64,000 nt of DNA from an uncultured Flavobacteriaceae bacterium (lineage in GTDB: Bacteria > Bacteroidota > Bacteroidia > Flavobacteriales > Flavobacteriaceae). This document shows positions 47,675 through 57,000 of this stretch, piece after piece. The position numbers and the translations under genes are program-made. The notes under the pieces were generated by a model, which did not search any database, was not told the origin of the DNA, and saw only the letters and a program-made list of their open reading frames with translations. The stretch's first letter is position 1. Every line of letters begins with the position of its first letter. The stretch lies in the NCBI GenBank assembly GCA_947486785.1, contig CANKUU010000002.1, forward strand, positions 175,682 to 239,681. The letters run 5' to 3'.

Positions 47675-47881
47675 AATATTTTTTGTTTTTTGTTATAAGT
47701 TGGTTAATAAAACTTAAGTTTAAAAGTACTAAAAGTTGTAGTGGATAACTATTTGTAGTCAAAAAAGAAATTTTGTTACAAAGGGTATTCTTAAAACGGT
47801 AGATTTTACAATAATCTTTATCTGCTGGTTGGGATAAGAAGCGACAAATAATTGACTATTTTTAGGCTTTAAATAGTAATT

Positions 47882-48724
47882 ATGAAGCTGACTCCATTTG
47901 TGATACTCTTATTTTTTATTTTATCAAAATCTCTCGCGCAAGAAATAACTTGTTCGAACGCAGATAAAATGACATTTAAAGAAAAGGTTATTGCTATTGA
48001 TGGTTTGTTAGAAAACAATTTTGGCAAAACTATTGCCGCAGTTGGCAAAACTTTTCTGGGAACACCCTATGTAGCAAAAACGCTAGAAGTAGGCGAAACA
48101 GAATCGTTAGTTATTAACCTGCAAGGCTTAGATTGTACAACTTTTGTTGAAAATGCACTTGCATTTAGCTTACTATTAAAAAATGGAAAGACTGATTTTA
48201 AAAGTTTTGCAAACTATCTAAAAACCATACGGTATAAAAATGGAGAACTAGAGGGCTATGCATCTCGACTACATTACTTTTCTGAATGGATTGCGAATAA
48301 TGAGCATAAGGGTATTCTCAAAGACGTCACCTCTGAAATAGGTGGCACAGCAATTAATAAAACAATTAATTTTATGAGTAAACATCGCGATTTGTACCCC
48401 TTCTTAAAGAATGAATTAAATTTTAAAAAGATAAAAACATCAGAAAATTATTTAAACAAGCAAACAATATGCGTTTTATCACAAGAAGAAATTGCTACCA
48501 ACGAGCATCTAATACATACTGGAGACATCATAGCACTTAGCACTTCAATAAAAGGACTAGATATTACTCACACCGGTATTGCCACCCGCGAAAAAGATGG
48601 GCGTATACATTTATTACATGCTTCAACCTTATCAAACAAAGTAGAAATTTCAAAACTACCTTTGGCGCAATATTTGAAAAAAATTACTAATAACACAGGC
48701 ATATTGGTAGCTCGACCAAAATAA
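47882..48724 (+). CDS. DUF1460 / N-acetylmuramoyl-L-alanine amidase-like exported protein
   Basis: This 280-residue protein has a signal peptide (PFVILLFFILSKSLA). The catalytic Cys lies in LQGLDCTTFVENALAF, and a later His region (GDIIALSTSIKGLDITHTG) resembles an NlpC/P60-like Cys-His active site. This is the DUF1460 family, whose characterised member from Bacteroides cleaves anhydro-muropeptides or peptidoglycan stems. It probably recycles or trims peptidoglycan in the periplasm. It is divergent from the six-gene cluster, sharing a 207-base spacer. Confidence 0.88.
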   Translation: MKLTPFVILLFFILSKSLAQEITCSNADKMTFKEKVIAIDGLLENNFGKTIAAVGKTFLGTPYVAKTLEVGETESLVINLQGLDCTTFVENALAFSLLLKNGKTDFKSFANYLKTIRYKNGELEGYASRLHYFSEWIANNEHKGILKDVTSEIGGTAINKTINFMSKHRDLYPFLKNELNFKKIKTSENYLNKQTICVLSQEEIATNEHLIHTGDIIALSTSIKGLDITHTGIATREKDGRIHLLHASTLSNKVEISKLPLAQYLKKITNNTGILVARPK

Positions 48725-48890
48725 CATAAGAATAATAAAATAGCGCCGTTTAAAGGAACAAATTTACAGTTGTTAAAGCATTAGAAATATAATTAAGTAA
48801 GCATTTTTTTATTTAAGGCCAATAAGACTCCTATAATTTTTAACCAACCTAAACCTTACAAAGCAGTAAGGCCTCAAAGTTAAATGCTAA

Positions 48891-49778
48891 CTAGTTAGCT
48901 AAACCCAAAAGATATTTCTTTGGAGTAGTACCGTATTTCTTTTTAAAGGCAGCTATAAAATGACTGGATGTACTATAACCCACTTTTAGCCCCACCTCGT
49001 TAACATTATACTTACCGGTTTCTAATAATTTACGCGCATACTCCATTTTGTAATCAAATAAGAAGCTAAAAACAGAATCACCATAAATTTGTTTAAAACC
49101 CTCCTTCAATTTTTTAAGAGATAGGCCTATTTCAGCTGACAATTCGCCCAAAGTTGGTGGCTCTGCCATTCGAGAAATTATAATCTCTTTCGCCTTTCTT
49201 ATTCGCTTTACATTATCTTCATCAACTAAAAATGGGCATTGCTCTATTTCAGCGTCCGTACTTTTATTAAAATACAATGAAATAAGCTCATAAACTTTTG
49301 CCTTAATATAAAGTTCTTTTATTGACGGATGTAAATTGTAATGCAACATTTGACTTAAAATAACAGCAATTGCAGGACTAACGCCTTCTTGTGCGTAGTA
49401 CTTTTTATCTCTGTTTTGTTTGCTTAAAAACGTAATATAATCTGCTTCACGCGAAAAAAGCGAATGAAACTTACGAATGGTCATAACAACAGAAACTAAC
49501 CACGAATTTGGACTTAATTCTAAATTTAAGGGTAAATCTAGTTGGGGGTTATACAATAATAGCGAATGCTCCTCAGAAACATCTAGCGCATAACTACCCT
49601 TATTAAACATAAATTTCGCATGCCCCTTTAAACAAAAATGAAATTGAACAAAAGAACTGTCAATACGTTTTGTAACTTTTTGATTGTCAGAAGTATCATT
49701 AAGAATTTTTAATACATAAAATCCATCCTCTAGAACCACCTCATTAATTGAACCTTGAGCGACATTTTTTACTATCAT
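48891..49778 (-). CDS. AraC-family transcriptional regulator
   Basis: This 295-residue regulator has an N-terminal cupin-like ligand/dimerisation region (about 1-165) and a C-terminal AraC double helix-turn-helix. The latter contains EPPTLGELSAEIGLSLKKL and VGLKVGYSTSSHFIAAFKKK, ending GTTPKKYL. It starts divergently from hemA, and a 19-bp palindrome sits 24 bases upstream of its start, so it is likely controlled by an iron- or haem-responsive factor or by itself. The layout recalls PchR-type regulators of iron uptake, but the ligand is unknown. Confidence 0.9.
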   Translation of the reverse strand: MIVKNVAQGSINEVVLEDGFYVLKILNDTSDNQKVTKRIDSSFVQFHFCLKGHAKFMFNKGSYALDVSEEHSLLLYNPQLDLPLNLELSPNSWLVSVVMTIRKFHSLFSREADYITFLSKQNRDKKYYAQEGVSPAIAVILSQMLHYNLHPSIKELYIKAKVYELISLYFNKSTDAEIEQCPFLVDEDNVKRIRKAKEIIISRMAEPPTLGELSAEIGLSLKKLKEGFKQIYGDSVFSFLFDYKMEYARKLLETGKYNVNEVGLKVGYSTSSHFIAAFKKKYGTTPKKYLLGLAN

Positions 49779-49801
49779 AGAATTTTGTTTTGAAACAATC
49801 T

Positions 49802-49820
49802 ATTTAGAAACATTCTAAAT
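49802..49820. promoter_or_regulatory. 19-bp palindromic operator (ATTTAGAA-n3-TTCTAAAT)
   Basis: ATTTAGAAACATTCTAAAT is palindromic except for its central three bases. It lies 24-42 bases upstream of the AraC gene on that gene's template and between that gene and hemA. An extra half site (TTCTAAA) is at 49837-49843. The 9-1-9 form resembles Fur-type boxes. A near copy is at 63913-63931. Confidence 0.65.
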
Positions 49821-49952
49821 TATATTGTAAAAAAAGTTCTAAACTGTCATAAAAATAAGGTATTTCGGCTTAAAAATAGTTAATTTCAACTAAAAACGCA
49901 TTTACCGTTACTAATTGTTCCGCTAGCGTTACTTTTTTACTCATGTTGCCCT

Positions 49953-49960
49953 TATTTTTG
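49953..49960 (+). promoter_or_regulatory. Candidate promoter -7 element for the haem operon
   Basis: TATTTTTG matches TAnnTTTG and would give a 5' leader of about 100 bases before hemA. No -33 element at standard spacing was found, so support is weak. Confidence 0.35.
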
Positions 49961-50043
49961 CTTTCCTCGGAGAAACAACAATAGATGAGTAATTTACTTC
50001 GCTTAAAATGTAAGACACAACGTTTACGAAACGTAGCGCCAAG

Positions 50044-50073
50044 TTTCATCAATACTAAATTAGATTGATGAAA
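50044..50073 (+). promoter_or_regulatory. Inverted repeat enclosing the hemA start codon
   Basis: TTTCATCAAT (50044-50053) and ATTGATGAAA (50064-50073) form a perfect 10-bp inverted repeat with a 10-nt loop. The hemA ATG (50068-50070) is inside the right arm. In RNA it would form a hairpin hiding the start codon. In DNA it could be an operator. Confidence 0.65.
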
Positions 50074-51324
50074 GACTATCACATTTCAAGACATAATTCA
50101 TTTTATACCATAGGCCTTAATTACAAAAAGGCAGATGCCGTTTTACGTGGCAAATTTAGCATGGAAGAGGCTAAGATGCATATTTTACTTAAAAACGCCA
50201 AAGAACAAGGTATTGACGGTTTATTAGCTACCTCTACATGTAACAGAACAGAACTTCATGGCTTTGCAAAACATCCTTTCCAGCTTATAAAATTGTTATG
50301 TGACCATACTGAAGGTTCTATTGAAGAATTTCAAAAAGTAGCTTATATTTATAAAAATAAAGATGCCATTAGCCATTTATTTAAAGTAGGTACTGGCCTT
50401 GATAGCCAAATTCTTGGAGATTTTGAGATTATAAGCCAAATAAGACAAAGCTTTAACCGATCTAAAAAATTAGATATTGCTAATCCGTTTTTAGAGCGAC
50501 TATGTAATTCAGTTATTCAGGCAAGTAAAAAAATTAAAAACGAAACTGAAATTTCTTCTGGTGCCACTTCGGTTGCTTTTGCTTCAGTGCAATACATCCT
50601 TAAAAACGTACCTAATATTTCTGAAAAAAATATTTTACTGTTTGGCACGGGTAAGATTGGGCGAAACACCTGTGAAAATCTTATCAAGCACACTAAAAAT
50701 CCGAATATTACGCTTATTAATCGCACTAAAGTAAAAGCAGAAAAAGTAGCAGGAAAATTTAATCTTACGGTAAAAGATTATGGCGATTTACAGACTGAAA
50801 TAAGAAATACCGATGTACTTATTGTAGCCACAAGCGCTCAAAATCCGACAGTTTCAAAAGACTTAATCTATTCAAAAAAAGAGCTGCTTATTTTAGATTT
50901 ATCGATACCAAAAAATGTAGCCTCCGATGTTTCAGACTTACCAAATATAACCACCATACACTTAGATCACCTTTCTCAAATGACGGATGAAACCCTTGAG
51001 CGAAGAAAAAAATTCATACCACATGCCGAAAGCATTATTGAAGACATCAAAGATGAATTTATTCAATGGTTAGAAACCAGAAAATTTGCACCTGTAATTA
51101 AAGCTCTTAATCTTAAATTAAAAATGATGAAAGATGAAGAGATGGATTATCAATCAAAAAAACAAACCGATTTTAATAAAGAGCAAGCCGATGTAATTTC
51201 TAATCGAATCATTCAAAAAATTACCAAACAGTTTGCCAATCACCTTAAAGGAGATTCTGTTGATGCTGACAATAGCTTAGACCTAATTAAAAAAGTTTTT
51301 CATCTCGAAATAGATTCTCAATAA
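50068..51324 (+). CDS. hemA: Glutamyl-tRNA reductase
   Basis: This is the first committed step of C5-pathway tetrapyrrole synthesis: glutamyl-tRNA to glutamate-1-semialdehyde with NADPH. The protein has about 418 residues. The active-site Cys is in LLATSTCNRTELHGF (about residue 58). SQILGDFEIISQIR is the substrate block, and the Rossmann motif is LLFGTGKIGRNTCENL. The C-terminal dimerisation helices are present. The ATG at 50068 is chosen over a TTG three bases earlier. The start codon sits in a hairpin. The stop overlaps the hemCD start by one base (TAATG), so hemA heads the haem operon. Confidence 0.97.
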   Translation: MKDYHISRHNSFYTIGLNYKKADAVLRGKFSMEEAKMHILLKNAKEQGIDGLLATSTCNRTELHGFAKHPFQLIKLLCDHTEGSIEEFQKVAYIYKNKDAISHLFKVGTGLDSQILGDFEIISQIRQSFNRSKKLDIANPFLERLCNSVIQASKKIKNETEISSGATSVAFASVQYILKNVPNISEKNILLFGTGKIGRNTCENLIKHTKNPNITLINRTKVKAEKVAGKFNLTVKDYGDLQTEIRNTDVLIVATSAQNPTVSKDLIYSKKELLILDLSIPKNVASDVSDLPNITTIHLDHLSQMTDETLERRKKFIPHAESIIEDIKDEFIQWLETRKFAPVIKALNLKLKMMKDEEMDYQSKKQTDFNKEQADVISNRIIQKITKQFANHLKGDSVDADNSLDLIKKVFHLEIDSQ

Positions 51325-52904
51325 TGAGCAAAGTAATACGTTTAGGCACCCGCGATAGTCAACTAGCATTATGGCAGGCAAATACGGTTAAAGACCAGCT
51401 TAAAGCTTTAGGACACAAAGTACAAGTTGTGACTATAAAATCGGCTGGCGACCTAAACTTAGAACAACCCCTATATGAGATTGGAATTTCTGGTGTTTTT
51501 ACAAAGGCACTAGATATTGCTATGCTAAACGGTGATATTGACATTGCCGTGCATTCTATGAAAGATGTGCCTACGGCATTACCCAAAGGTATTGTGCAAG
51601 CAGCAGTTTTAGAGCGCGCTAATTTTCTTGATATTTTAGCCTTTAAAGACAATGAGGAATTTTTGGGTCAAAAAGAGGCAATCATTGCCACGGGTAGCTT
51701 ACGCCGAAAAGCACAATGGCTAAATCGATACCCCACCCATACTGTAGTTGATTTACGAGGTAATATTAATAGTCGTATGCAAAAATTATACGACAATAAT
51801 TGGAATGGAGCCATATTTGCCGCTGCCGGACTAGAACGTATTGGTTTAGAGCACGAACACACCATTGGCCTTACTTGGATGGTACCTGCTCCTGCACAAG
51901 GCGCCATAATGGTAGCAGCCTTGGAAGCTGATGAAGAACTAAGAGCTATTTGTGCAGAAATTAATCATGAACGAACAGCGATTTGCGTTAAACAAGAGCG
52001 CGAATTTTTAAGAATACTTGAAGGTGGTTGCTCTGCACCTATTGGGGCATTAACTTATATAAACAATGAAGATGAAGTAGTAATAAAAGGCGTATTACTT
52101 ACCATAGATGGCACCAAAAAATTAGAGGCTTCGATCACTGCTAAGCTAGGCAAACATGAAAATCTTGGCCTCGATTGTGCAAATAGTATTTTAGCAAGAG
52201 GTGGTAAACGTCTTATGAGTGAATTACAAAGTGTACCCCTTTCAACACAACTATTTTCAACTAAAAAATTAACAGAAGATCAGCTGCGTTTGTTTCCCCT
52301 AAATATACAGGTGAAATCTGAAGATTTTATTAAAATAAATCCGACTAGAATTGCTCCAAACGCGTTAAAAAACGAGCTTGAGAACGTAATTATAACAAGT
52401 AAGAACGCTGTTGAGTCTTTATTAACACATACTACTGCTAGCCAGTTAAAATTTAGAAAAATATACTGCGTAGGCAGAAAAACGAAAAGACTTATTGAAC
52501 AAAATTTTGGTGCTGTAACTTATACTGCCAGTAGCGCTAAAAAATTAGCTGAACATTTAGTTGAATTTATGGAAGGTACAGAAGTTACGTATTTGTGTGG
52601 CAATCTTCGCTTAGATGATTTACCCAATAAACTACGAGAGCACAACATTACAGTACATGAAATTGAAACCTATAAAACAAAATACTCCAAAATAGAAGTT
52701 GCCGACTCGGTAGAAGGTGTTTTATTTTTTAGCCCTTCAGCTATTGACAGCTACTTACAAATAAACAACCCAAATAAGATAGCCTATTGTATTGGAGAAA
52801 CTACAGCTACACACGCTAGAAAAAGTTTTAAAGATGTTCGGGTCGCTAAAATGCCATCTGTAGAAAGTGTTATCGATTTAGTAAACGAAAATTATTCGGC
52901 GTAA
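51324..52904 (+). CDS. hemCD: Fused porphobilinogen deaminase and uroporphyrinogen-III synthase
   Basis: This single 526-residue polypeptide carries two enzymes. HemC (about 1-305) has RLGTRDSQLALWQAN, HSMKDVPTALPKG and the dipyrromethane cofactor Cys C236 in LEGGCSAPIGA. HemD (about 330-526) has VIITSKNAVESLL, LCGNLRLDDLPNKLRE, FFSPSAIDSYL and CIGETTATHARK. It turns four porphobilinogens into uroporphyrinogen III, and the fusion would channel the unstable hydroxymethylbilane. There is no stop or frame change at the junction. It lies between hemA (1-base overlap) and hemE (35-base gap). Confidence 0.95.
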   Translation: MSKVIRLGTRDSQLALWQANTVKDQLKALGHKVQVVTIKSAGDLNLEQPLYEIGISGVFTKALDIAMLNGDIDIAVHSMKDVPTALPKGIVQAAVLERANFLDILAFKDNEEFLGQKEAIIATGSLRRKAQWLNRYPTHTVVDLRGNINSRMQKLYDNNWNGAIFAAAGLERIGLEHEHTIGLTWMVPAPAQGAIMVAALEADEELRAICAEINHERTAICVKQEREFLRILEGGCSAPIGALTYINNEDEVVIKGVLLTIDGTKKLEASITAKLGKHENLGLDCANSILARGGKRLMSELQSVPLSTQLFSTKKLTEDQLRLFPLNIQVKSEDFIKINPTRIAPNALKNELENVIITSKNAVESLLTHTTASQLKFRKIYCVGRKTKRLIEQNFGAVTYTASSAKKLAEHLVEFMEGTEVTYLCGNLRLDDLPNKLREHNITVHEIETYKTKYSKIEVADSVEGVLFFSPSAIDSYLQINNPNKIAYCIGETTATHARKSFKDVRVAKMPSVESVIDLVNENYSA

Positions 52905-52939
52905 AATAGCTTTATACCCATATTTTTAGCAGTAAGCAT

Positions 52940-53971
52940 ATGATAAAAAATACACTTTTTTTAAGGGCACTAAAAGGAGAAAATGTTGAAAGACCTCCGG
53001 TATGGATGATGCGACAAGCAGGGCGATACCTTCCTGAATTTATGGAAATTAAAGCCAAATACGATTTTTTTACGCGTTGTCAAACACCAGAATTAGCTTC
53101 AGAAATTACCGTTCAGCCAATACGCAGATTTGGCATGGATGCTGCAATTTTGTTTTCTGATATTCTTGTAATTCCTCAAGCCATGAATATTGAGGTAGAA
53201 ATGAAACCCAATTTTGGGCCGTATTTACCAAATCCTATTCGCTCTAGAAAAGATTTAGATTCGGTTATTATTCCAAACGTACATGATAGCTTAGCTTATG
53301 TAATGGAGGCAATTAAAGCCACCAAAGAAAAACTAAACAATGAAGTGCCTTTAATAGGTTTTGCCGGTTCGCCGTGGACCATTTTATGCTATTGTGTTCA
53401 AGGGCAAGGCAGTAAAAATTTTGATAAAGCGAAAGAACTGTGCTTTACACAACCAGATGTAGCACATGAATTATTACAAAAAATTACCGATACCACAATT
53501 GCTTACCTAAAAGCAAAAGTAAATGCAGGTGTTAATGCCGTTCAAGTTTTTGATTCTTGGGGGGGCATGCTTTCTCCGACAGATTATGAAGAATTTTCAT
53601 GGCGATACATACAACAAATTATTGATGCGTTAAAAGAAGAAGCCCCTGTTATTGTATTCGGAAAAGGATGTTGGTTTGCATTAGGTGAAATGGCCTCTTC
53701 AGGCGCCGCTGCCCTAGGGGTTGATTGGACATGTTCTGCGAAAAATGCACGCTATTTATCGGGCGGAAATATTACGCTTCAAGGTAATTTTGACCCATCG
53801 CGATTATTGTCACCTCCCGCAGTTATAAAGAAAATGGTAACACAAATGATTAATGATTTCGGAAAAGATAAGTATATCGTAAATTTAGGCCATGGTATTT
53901 TACCCCATGTACCTGTTGAGAATGCAAAAGCTTTTATTGATGCCGTAAAAGAATACAAAATCACCTATTAG
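52940..53971 (+). CDS. hemE: Uroporphyrinogen decarboxylase
   Basis: This 343-residue TIM-barrel enzyme removes four carboxyl groups from uroporphyrinogen III to give coproporphyrinogen III. It has [17 protein letters not shown] near the N terminus (conserved Arg residues), the catalytic Asp region in [33 protein letters not shown] and [15 protein letters not shown]. Full family length. It lies in the haem operon after hemCD. Confidence 0.97.
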   Translation: MIKNTLFLRALKGENVERPPVWMMRQAGRYLPEFMEIKAKYDFFTRCQTPELASEITVQPIRRFGMDAAILFSDILVIPQAMNIEVEMKPNFGPYLPNPIRSRKDLDSVIIPNVHDSLAYVMEAIKATKEKLNNEVPLIGFAGSPWTILCYCVQGQGSKNFDKAKELCFTQPDVAHELLQKITDTTIAYLKAKVNAGVNAVQVFDSWGGMLSPTDYEEFSWRYIQQIIDALKEEAPVIVFGKGCWFALGEMASSGAAALGVDWTCSAKNARYLSGGNITLQGNFDPSRLLSPPAVIKKMVTQMINDFGKDKYIVNLGHGILPHVPVENAKAFIDAVKEYKITY

Positions 53972-54029
53972 TACAAACATCAACAAATACTTGGCTTAAC
54001 AGCGCTTATTATCATTTAATTTAAGCCCG

Positions 54030-54797
54030 ATGATAAAAAACATTCTAAAAGGCATCAACACCTATACAAAAACTTTAAAGATAATTTCTCAACTTAAACT
54101 TTGGCGCTATTTCTTAATTCCTATTGCAATAAGCATCACCACCGCAGCACTCGTCTGTTTTTTAGCATATACCCTTTCCGACAATATTGGTAGTTTAATA
54201 GCAGGCATATGGGTTTGGGAAACAGGCAAAGAAACATTTACATCCATAGCAAATATTATAGGTACCGCTTTTATAATCACCATCGGATTAGTACTTTATA
54301 AATATATTATACTGGCCTTTTCTGCACCATTTATGAGTGTTGTTTCCGAAAAAATTGAAACGCAGCTCAACGGAGATACATACCATGAACACCGCGATAC
54401 TTCATTTAAAGATCAGCTCTGGCGAGGTATTCGCATTAGTATTAGAAACCTAACAAAAGAACTGCTCTTTACTTGTTTTATTCTACTCATTGGCCTAATA
54501 CCCGTAATAGGTGTCATTTCGACTATCCTTTTATTTTTGACTCAATCATTTTATGCGGGTTTTGGAAATATGGACTATACGCTCGAACGTCATTTACAAT
54601 ACACTAAAAGCATCAAATTTGTTAAAAAACATCAAGGAATTGCTATTGGCAATGGTATCGTATTTATTCTAATATTGTTGATTCCTGTAATTGGTATTAT
54701 CTTAGTGCTACCACTTTCGGTAACTGCGGCTACCCTTAATACTGTTGAACTCTTAAATAGCGAAAAAGAACTCAAAAAATCATCCATTCAGGTATGA
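54030..54797 (+). CDS. EI24/CysZ-like membrane protein
   Basis: This 255-residue protein has about four strong membrane helices (YFLIPIAISITTAALVCFL, IANIIGTAFIITIGLVLYKY, LFTCFILLIGLIPVIGVI and IVFILILLIPVIGIILVL). It has the general form of the EI24 domain family, which includes CysZ sulfate transporters. The segment APFMSVVSEKIE is typical. It sits inside the haem operon and overlaps the next gene by 4 bases (ATGA), so it is co-expressed with haem synthesis. Whether it moves a tetrapyrrole or something unrelated is unknown. Confidence 0.82.
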   Translation: MIKNILKGINTYTKTLKIISQLKLWRYFLIPIAISITTAALVCFLAYTLSDNIGSLIAGIWVWETGKETFTSIANIIGTAFIITIGLVLYKYIILAFSAPFMSVVSEKIETQLNGDTYHEHRDTSFKDQLWRGIRISIRNLTKELLFTCFILLIGLIPVIGVISTILLFLTQSFYAGFGNMDYTLERHLQYTKSIKFVKKHQGIAIGNGIVFILILLIPVIGIILVLPLSVTAATLNTVELLNSEKELKKSSIQV

Positions 54798-55327
54798 CTT
54801 TATCTGTAGACACTTATTATTTGGAGCCCATAAAAGAACAACATGCTTGGCCACTATGTGATTTTTGCGTAACAAATGAAGAGCGCCTTAAAAGATTTTT
54901 TCCTAAAACTTTAAATCAAAATAGCACACCCGAGCTATCAAACCAATTTGCAAGCCTAAAAGCAAAACTATTTAACGCGAACGAAGAATTTCTATTTGTG
55001 CTTAAAGAAAATGAGAATGATAGTATTTTTGGGTTAATTTATATTAAAGATCTTAATCACAGTATAAAACAAGCAGAACTTGCCTATGCTATAGATTATC
55101 AATTAGAAGGCAAAGGGCTTATGACAAAAATAGTAAAGACAATTTCGACTTGGGCCTTTGAAGAATTGCAATTAAAAACGCTTCAGATTATCGCGCACAA
55201 AATAAATATGGGCAGTATTCGGGTAGCGGAAAAATGTGGTTATACCTGGCAGAGAGTATTACATAATGAATACACTCCACCCAACGAAAAAGCACTTGAT
55301 ATGGAACTCTATGAACTTTATGCATAA
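54794..55327 (+). CDS. GNAT-family N-acetyltransferase
   Basis: This 177-residue protein of the RimJ/RimL-like acetyltransferase branch has YLEPIKEQHAWPLCDF at the start and IYIKDLNHSIKQAELAYAID mid-domain. The acetyl-CoA loop is QLEGKGLMTKIV, and the C-terminal part is KINMGSIRVAEKCGYTWQRVL. The substrate (protein N terminus, ribosomal protein or small molecule) is unknown. It is coupled by a 4-base overlap to the EI24 gene and lies 3 bases before hemF. Confidence 0.9.
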   Translation: MTLSVDTYYLEPIKEQHAWPLCDFCVTNEERLKRFFPKTLNQNSTPELSNQFASLKAKLFNANEEFLFVLKENENDSIFGLIYIKDLNHSIKQAELAYAIDYQLEGKGLMTKIVKTISTWAFEELQLKTLQIIAHKINMGSIRVAEKCGYTWQRVLHNEYTPPNEKALDMELYELYA

Positions 55328-55330
55328 CAA

Positions 55331-56233
55331 ATGAAAGATAAGTTTTACGCCTATATAGAAAAATTGCAAGACACCATTACCACCGCCTTAGAAAACTTAG
55401 ATGGAAAGGCTACTTTTAAGGAAGATATCTGGAAACGTCCTGAAGGAGGTGGCGGAAGAACCCGCGTAATAGAAAACGGGGTGGTATTTGAAAAAGGGGG
55501 GGTAAATATCTCTGGTGTTCATGGTGCATTACCCAAGAGTATGCAAACCTATTTTGGTGTAGAAAATGCTAACTTTTTTGCCTGCGGTTTAAGTTTAGTA
55601 CTGCACCCAACCAACCCAATGGTACCTACCGTTCATGCCAACTGGCGCTATTTTGAAATGTATGACAAAGAAGGAAACCTCGTAGATCAATGGTTTGGCG
55701 GCGGCCAAGATTTAACGCCGTACTATCTTTTTGAAGATGATGCTATTCATTTTCATACCGTTTGCAAAAAAGCTTGTGACGCGCATCAACCTGAATTTTA
55801 TAAAAAGTATAAGAAACGTTGCGATGATTATTTTTGGAATACCCACCGTAACGAATCAAGAGGAATTGGCGGGTTATTTTTTGACTATTGTAAAATAAAT
55901 GAGCGTATGACGATGAAAGACTGGTATAATTTTGTAACTGAAGTAGGAGATCACTTTTTAGAAGCATACATACCAATTGTTTTAAAAAGAAAAAACCTTA
56001 AATTTTCGCAACAAGAACGCGATTGGCAAGAAATAAGAAGGGGCAGATACGTTGAATTTAATTTGGTACATGACAAAGGAACCTTATTTGGCTTACGCAC
56101 CAACGGACGTATCGAAAGTATTTTAATGAGCTTACCACCACATGTACAGTGGCGGTATGACTACCAACCGATTGCAGGTAGCAAAGAAGAAAAACTTGTA
56201 GATATACTAAAACACCCAAAAGAGTGGGTTTAA
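55331..56233 (+). CDS. hemF: Oxygen-dependent coproporphyrinogen III oxidase
   Basis: This 300-residue aerobic enzyme converts coproporphyrinogen III to protoporphyrinogen IX. Family blocks are HPTNPMVPTVHANWRYFE, WFGGGQDLTPYYLFEDD, RGIGGLFFDYC, VEFNLVHDKGTLFGL and ESILMSLPPHVQW. Its presence implies haem synthesis under oxygen. Whether an oxygen-independent HemN exists elsewhere cannot be told. It follows the acetyltransferase gene by 3 bases in the operon. Confidence 0.97.
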   Translation: MKDKFYAYIEKLQDTITTALENLDGKATFKEDIWKRPEGGGGRTRVIENGVVFEKGGVNISGVHGALPKSMQTYFGVENANFFACGLSLVLHPTNPMVPTVHANWRYFEMYDKEGNLVDQWFGGGQDLTPYYLFEDDAIHFHTVCKKACDAHQPEFYKKYKKRCDDYFWNTHRNESRGIGGLFFDYCKINERMTMKDWYNFVTEVGDHFLEAYIPIVLKRKNLKFSQQERDWQEIRRGRYVEFNLVHDKGTLFGLRTNGRIESILMSLPPHVQWRYDYQPIAGSKEEKLVDILKHPKEWV

Positions 56234-56304
56234 GCCAAAGAATAATTAAGAACCCGAAGTTTAAAGAGCAAGAGCACTAAAATAGACGCAAATTTTGGCG
56301 AACA

Positions 56305-56901
56305 ATGAGGTATTTAATAATTATTTTCTTTAGCGTATTATTTCTTGGAGCTTGCAGCAATAAAAAATCTAAAAGTGATATTGATATTCTATTCACCCCA
56401 GATACCCTTAGCGTTGGCTATACGTATTGGCTAGATGAAACAGGGCCTTTTAGGGCAGATTGCGATAAGCAACTTTCGCTGGTATTAATGGGCAGCATAA
56501 GTAGCATTAAAGAGCCCACAACGGACCCAGGCCCCCTTTATATGGCTCAAGAGGGTATTATTAAGATTGAAAAGGTATTTAAAATTAAGGCTTTAGATGA
56601 TAAAACTTATGCTGGTCAAAAATTCTTGAAAACAGATTGTTTGTATGATAGTGGTCTAAATTTAGAAGATAAAGTACTTGTATTTTGTTATGATTATGAT
56701 AATGGCTATACCGTTAATGGGCATCAAGCAATACTAAAATTAAATAGTTTTAACGAACCAATTGTTGAAGCAACCCGACGATTTATTAACCATAACGAGC
56801 ACCCAATTTCTTTAAAAAAAGATCATAAAATATGGGCATCTTATGGTTTTAAAGAAAACCTGCAAGAACGTATAAACTGTGCCTCAAAAATGAAAAAGTA
56901 G
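56305..56901 (+). CDS. Lipoprotein of unknown function
   Basis: This 198-residue protein has a lipoprotein signal (IIIFFSVLFLGACSNKK, lipobox Cys about residue 17). The mature part has several cysteines (ADCDKQ, TDCLYDS, VFCYDYD, INCASK), strand-like segments and no motif I recognise. It sits between hemF and hemB on the same strand, 71 bases after hemF. hemB appears to have its own promoter, so this may end the first haem transcript. Confidence 0.78.
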   Translation: MRYLIIIFFSVLFLGACSNKKSKSDIDILFTPDTLSVGYTYWLDETGPFRADCDKQLSLVLMGSISSIKEPTTDPGPLYMAQEGIIKIEKVFKIKALDDKTYAGQKFLKTDCLYDSGLNLEDKVLVFCYDYDNGYTVNGHQAILKLNSFNEPIVEATRRFINHNEHPISLKKDHKIWASYGFKENLQERINCASKMKK

Positions 56902-56977
56902 CTCAGGTAAAAAACAATCAGTTGTTAAAGACAAGTAAAGAATAATAGTACCTTCTATAAATTTCATAGGCATCGTG

Positions 56978-56985
56978 TATCTTTG
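56978..56985 (+). promoter_or_regulatory. Promoter -7 element for hemB
   Basis: TATCTTTG matches TAnnTTTG. It ends 15 bases before the ATG at 57001 and overlaps a TTG codon at 56983 that therefore cannot be the translation start. Confidence 0.6.
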
Positions 56986-57000
56986 TATAAATCTAAAAAT

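Noticed and set aside
48854..48871. CCTTAC / GTAAGG hairpin downstream of the AraC gene
   Set aside because: The stem is only six pairs, with no convincing T tract on the minus strand.
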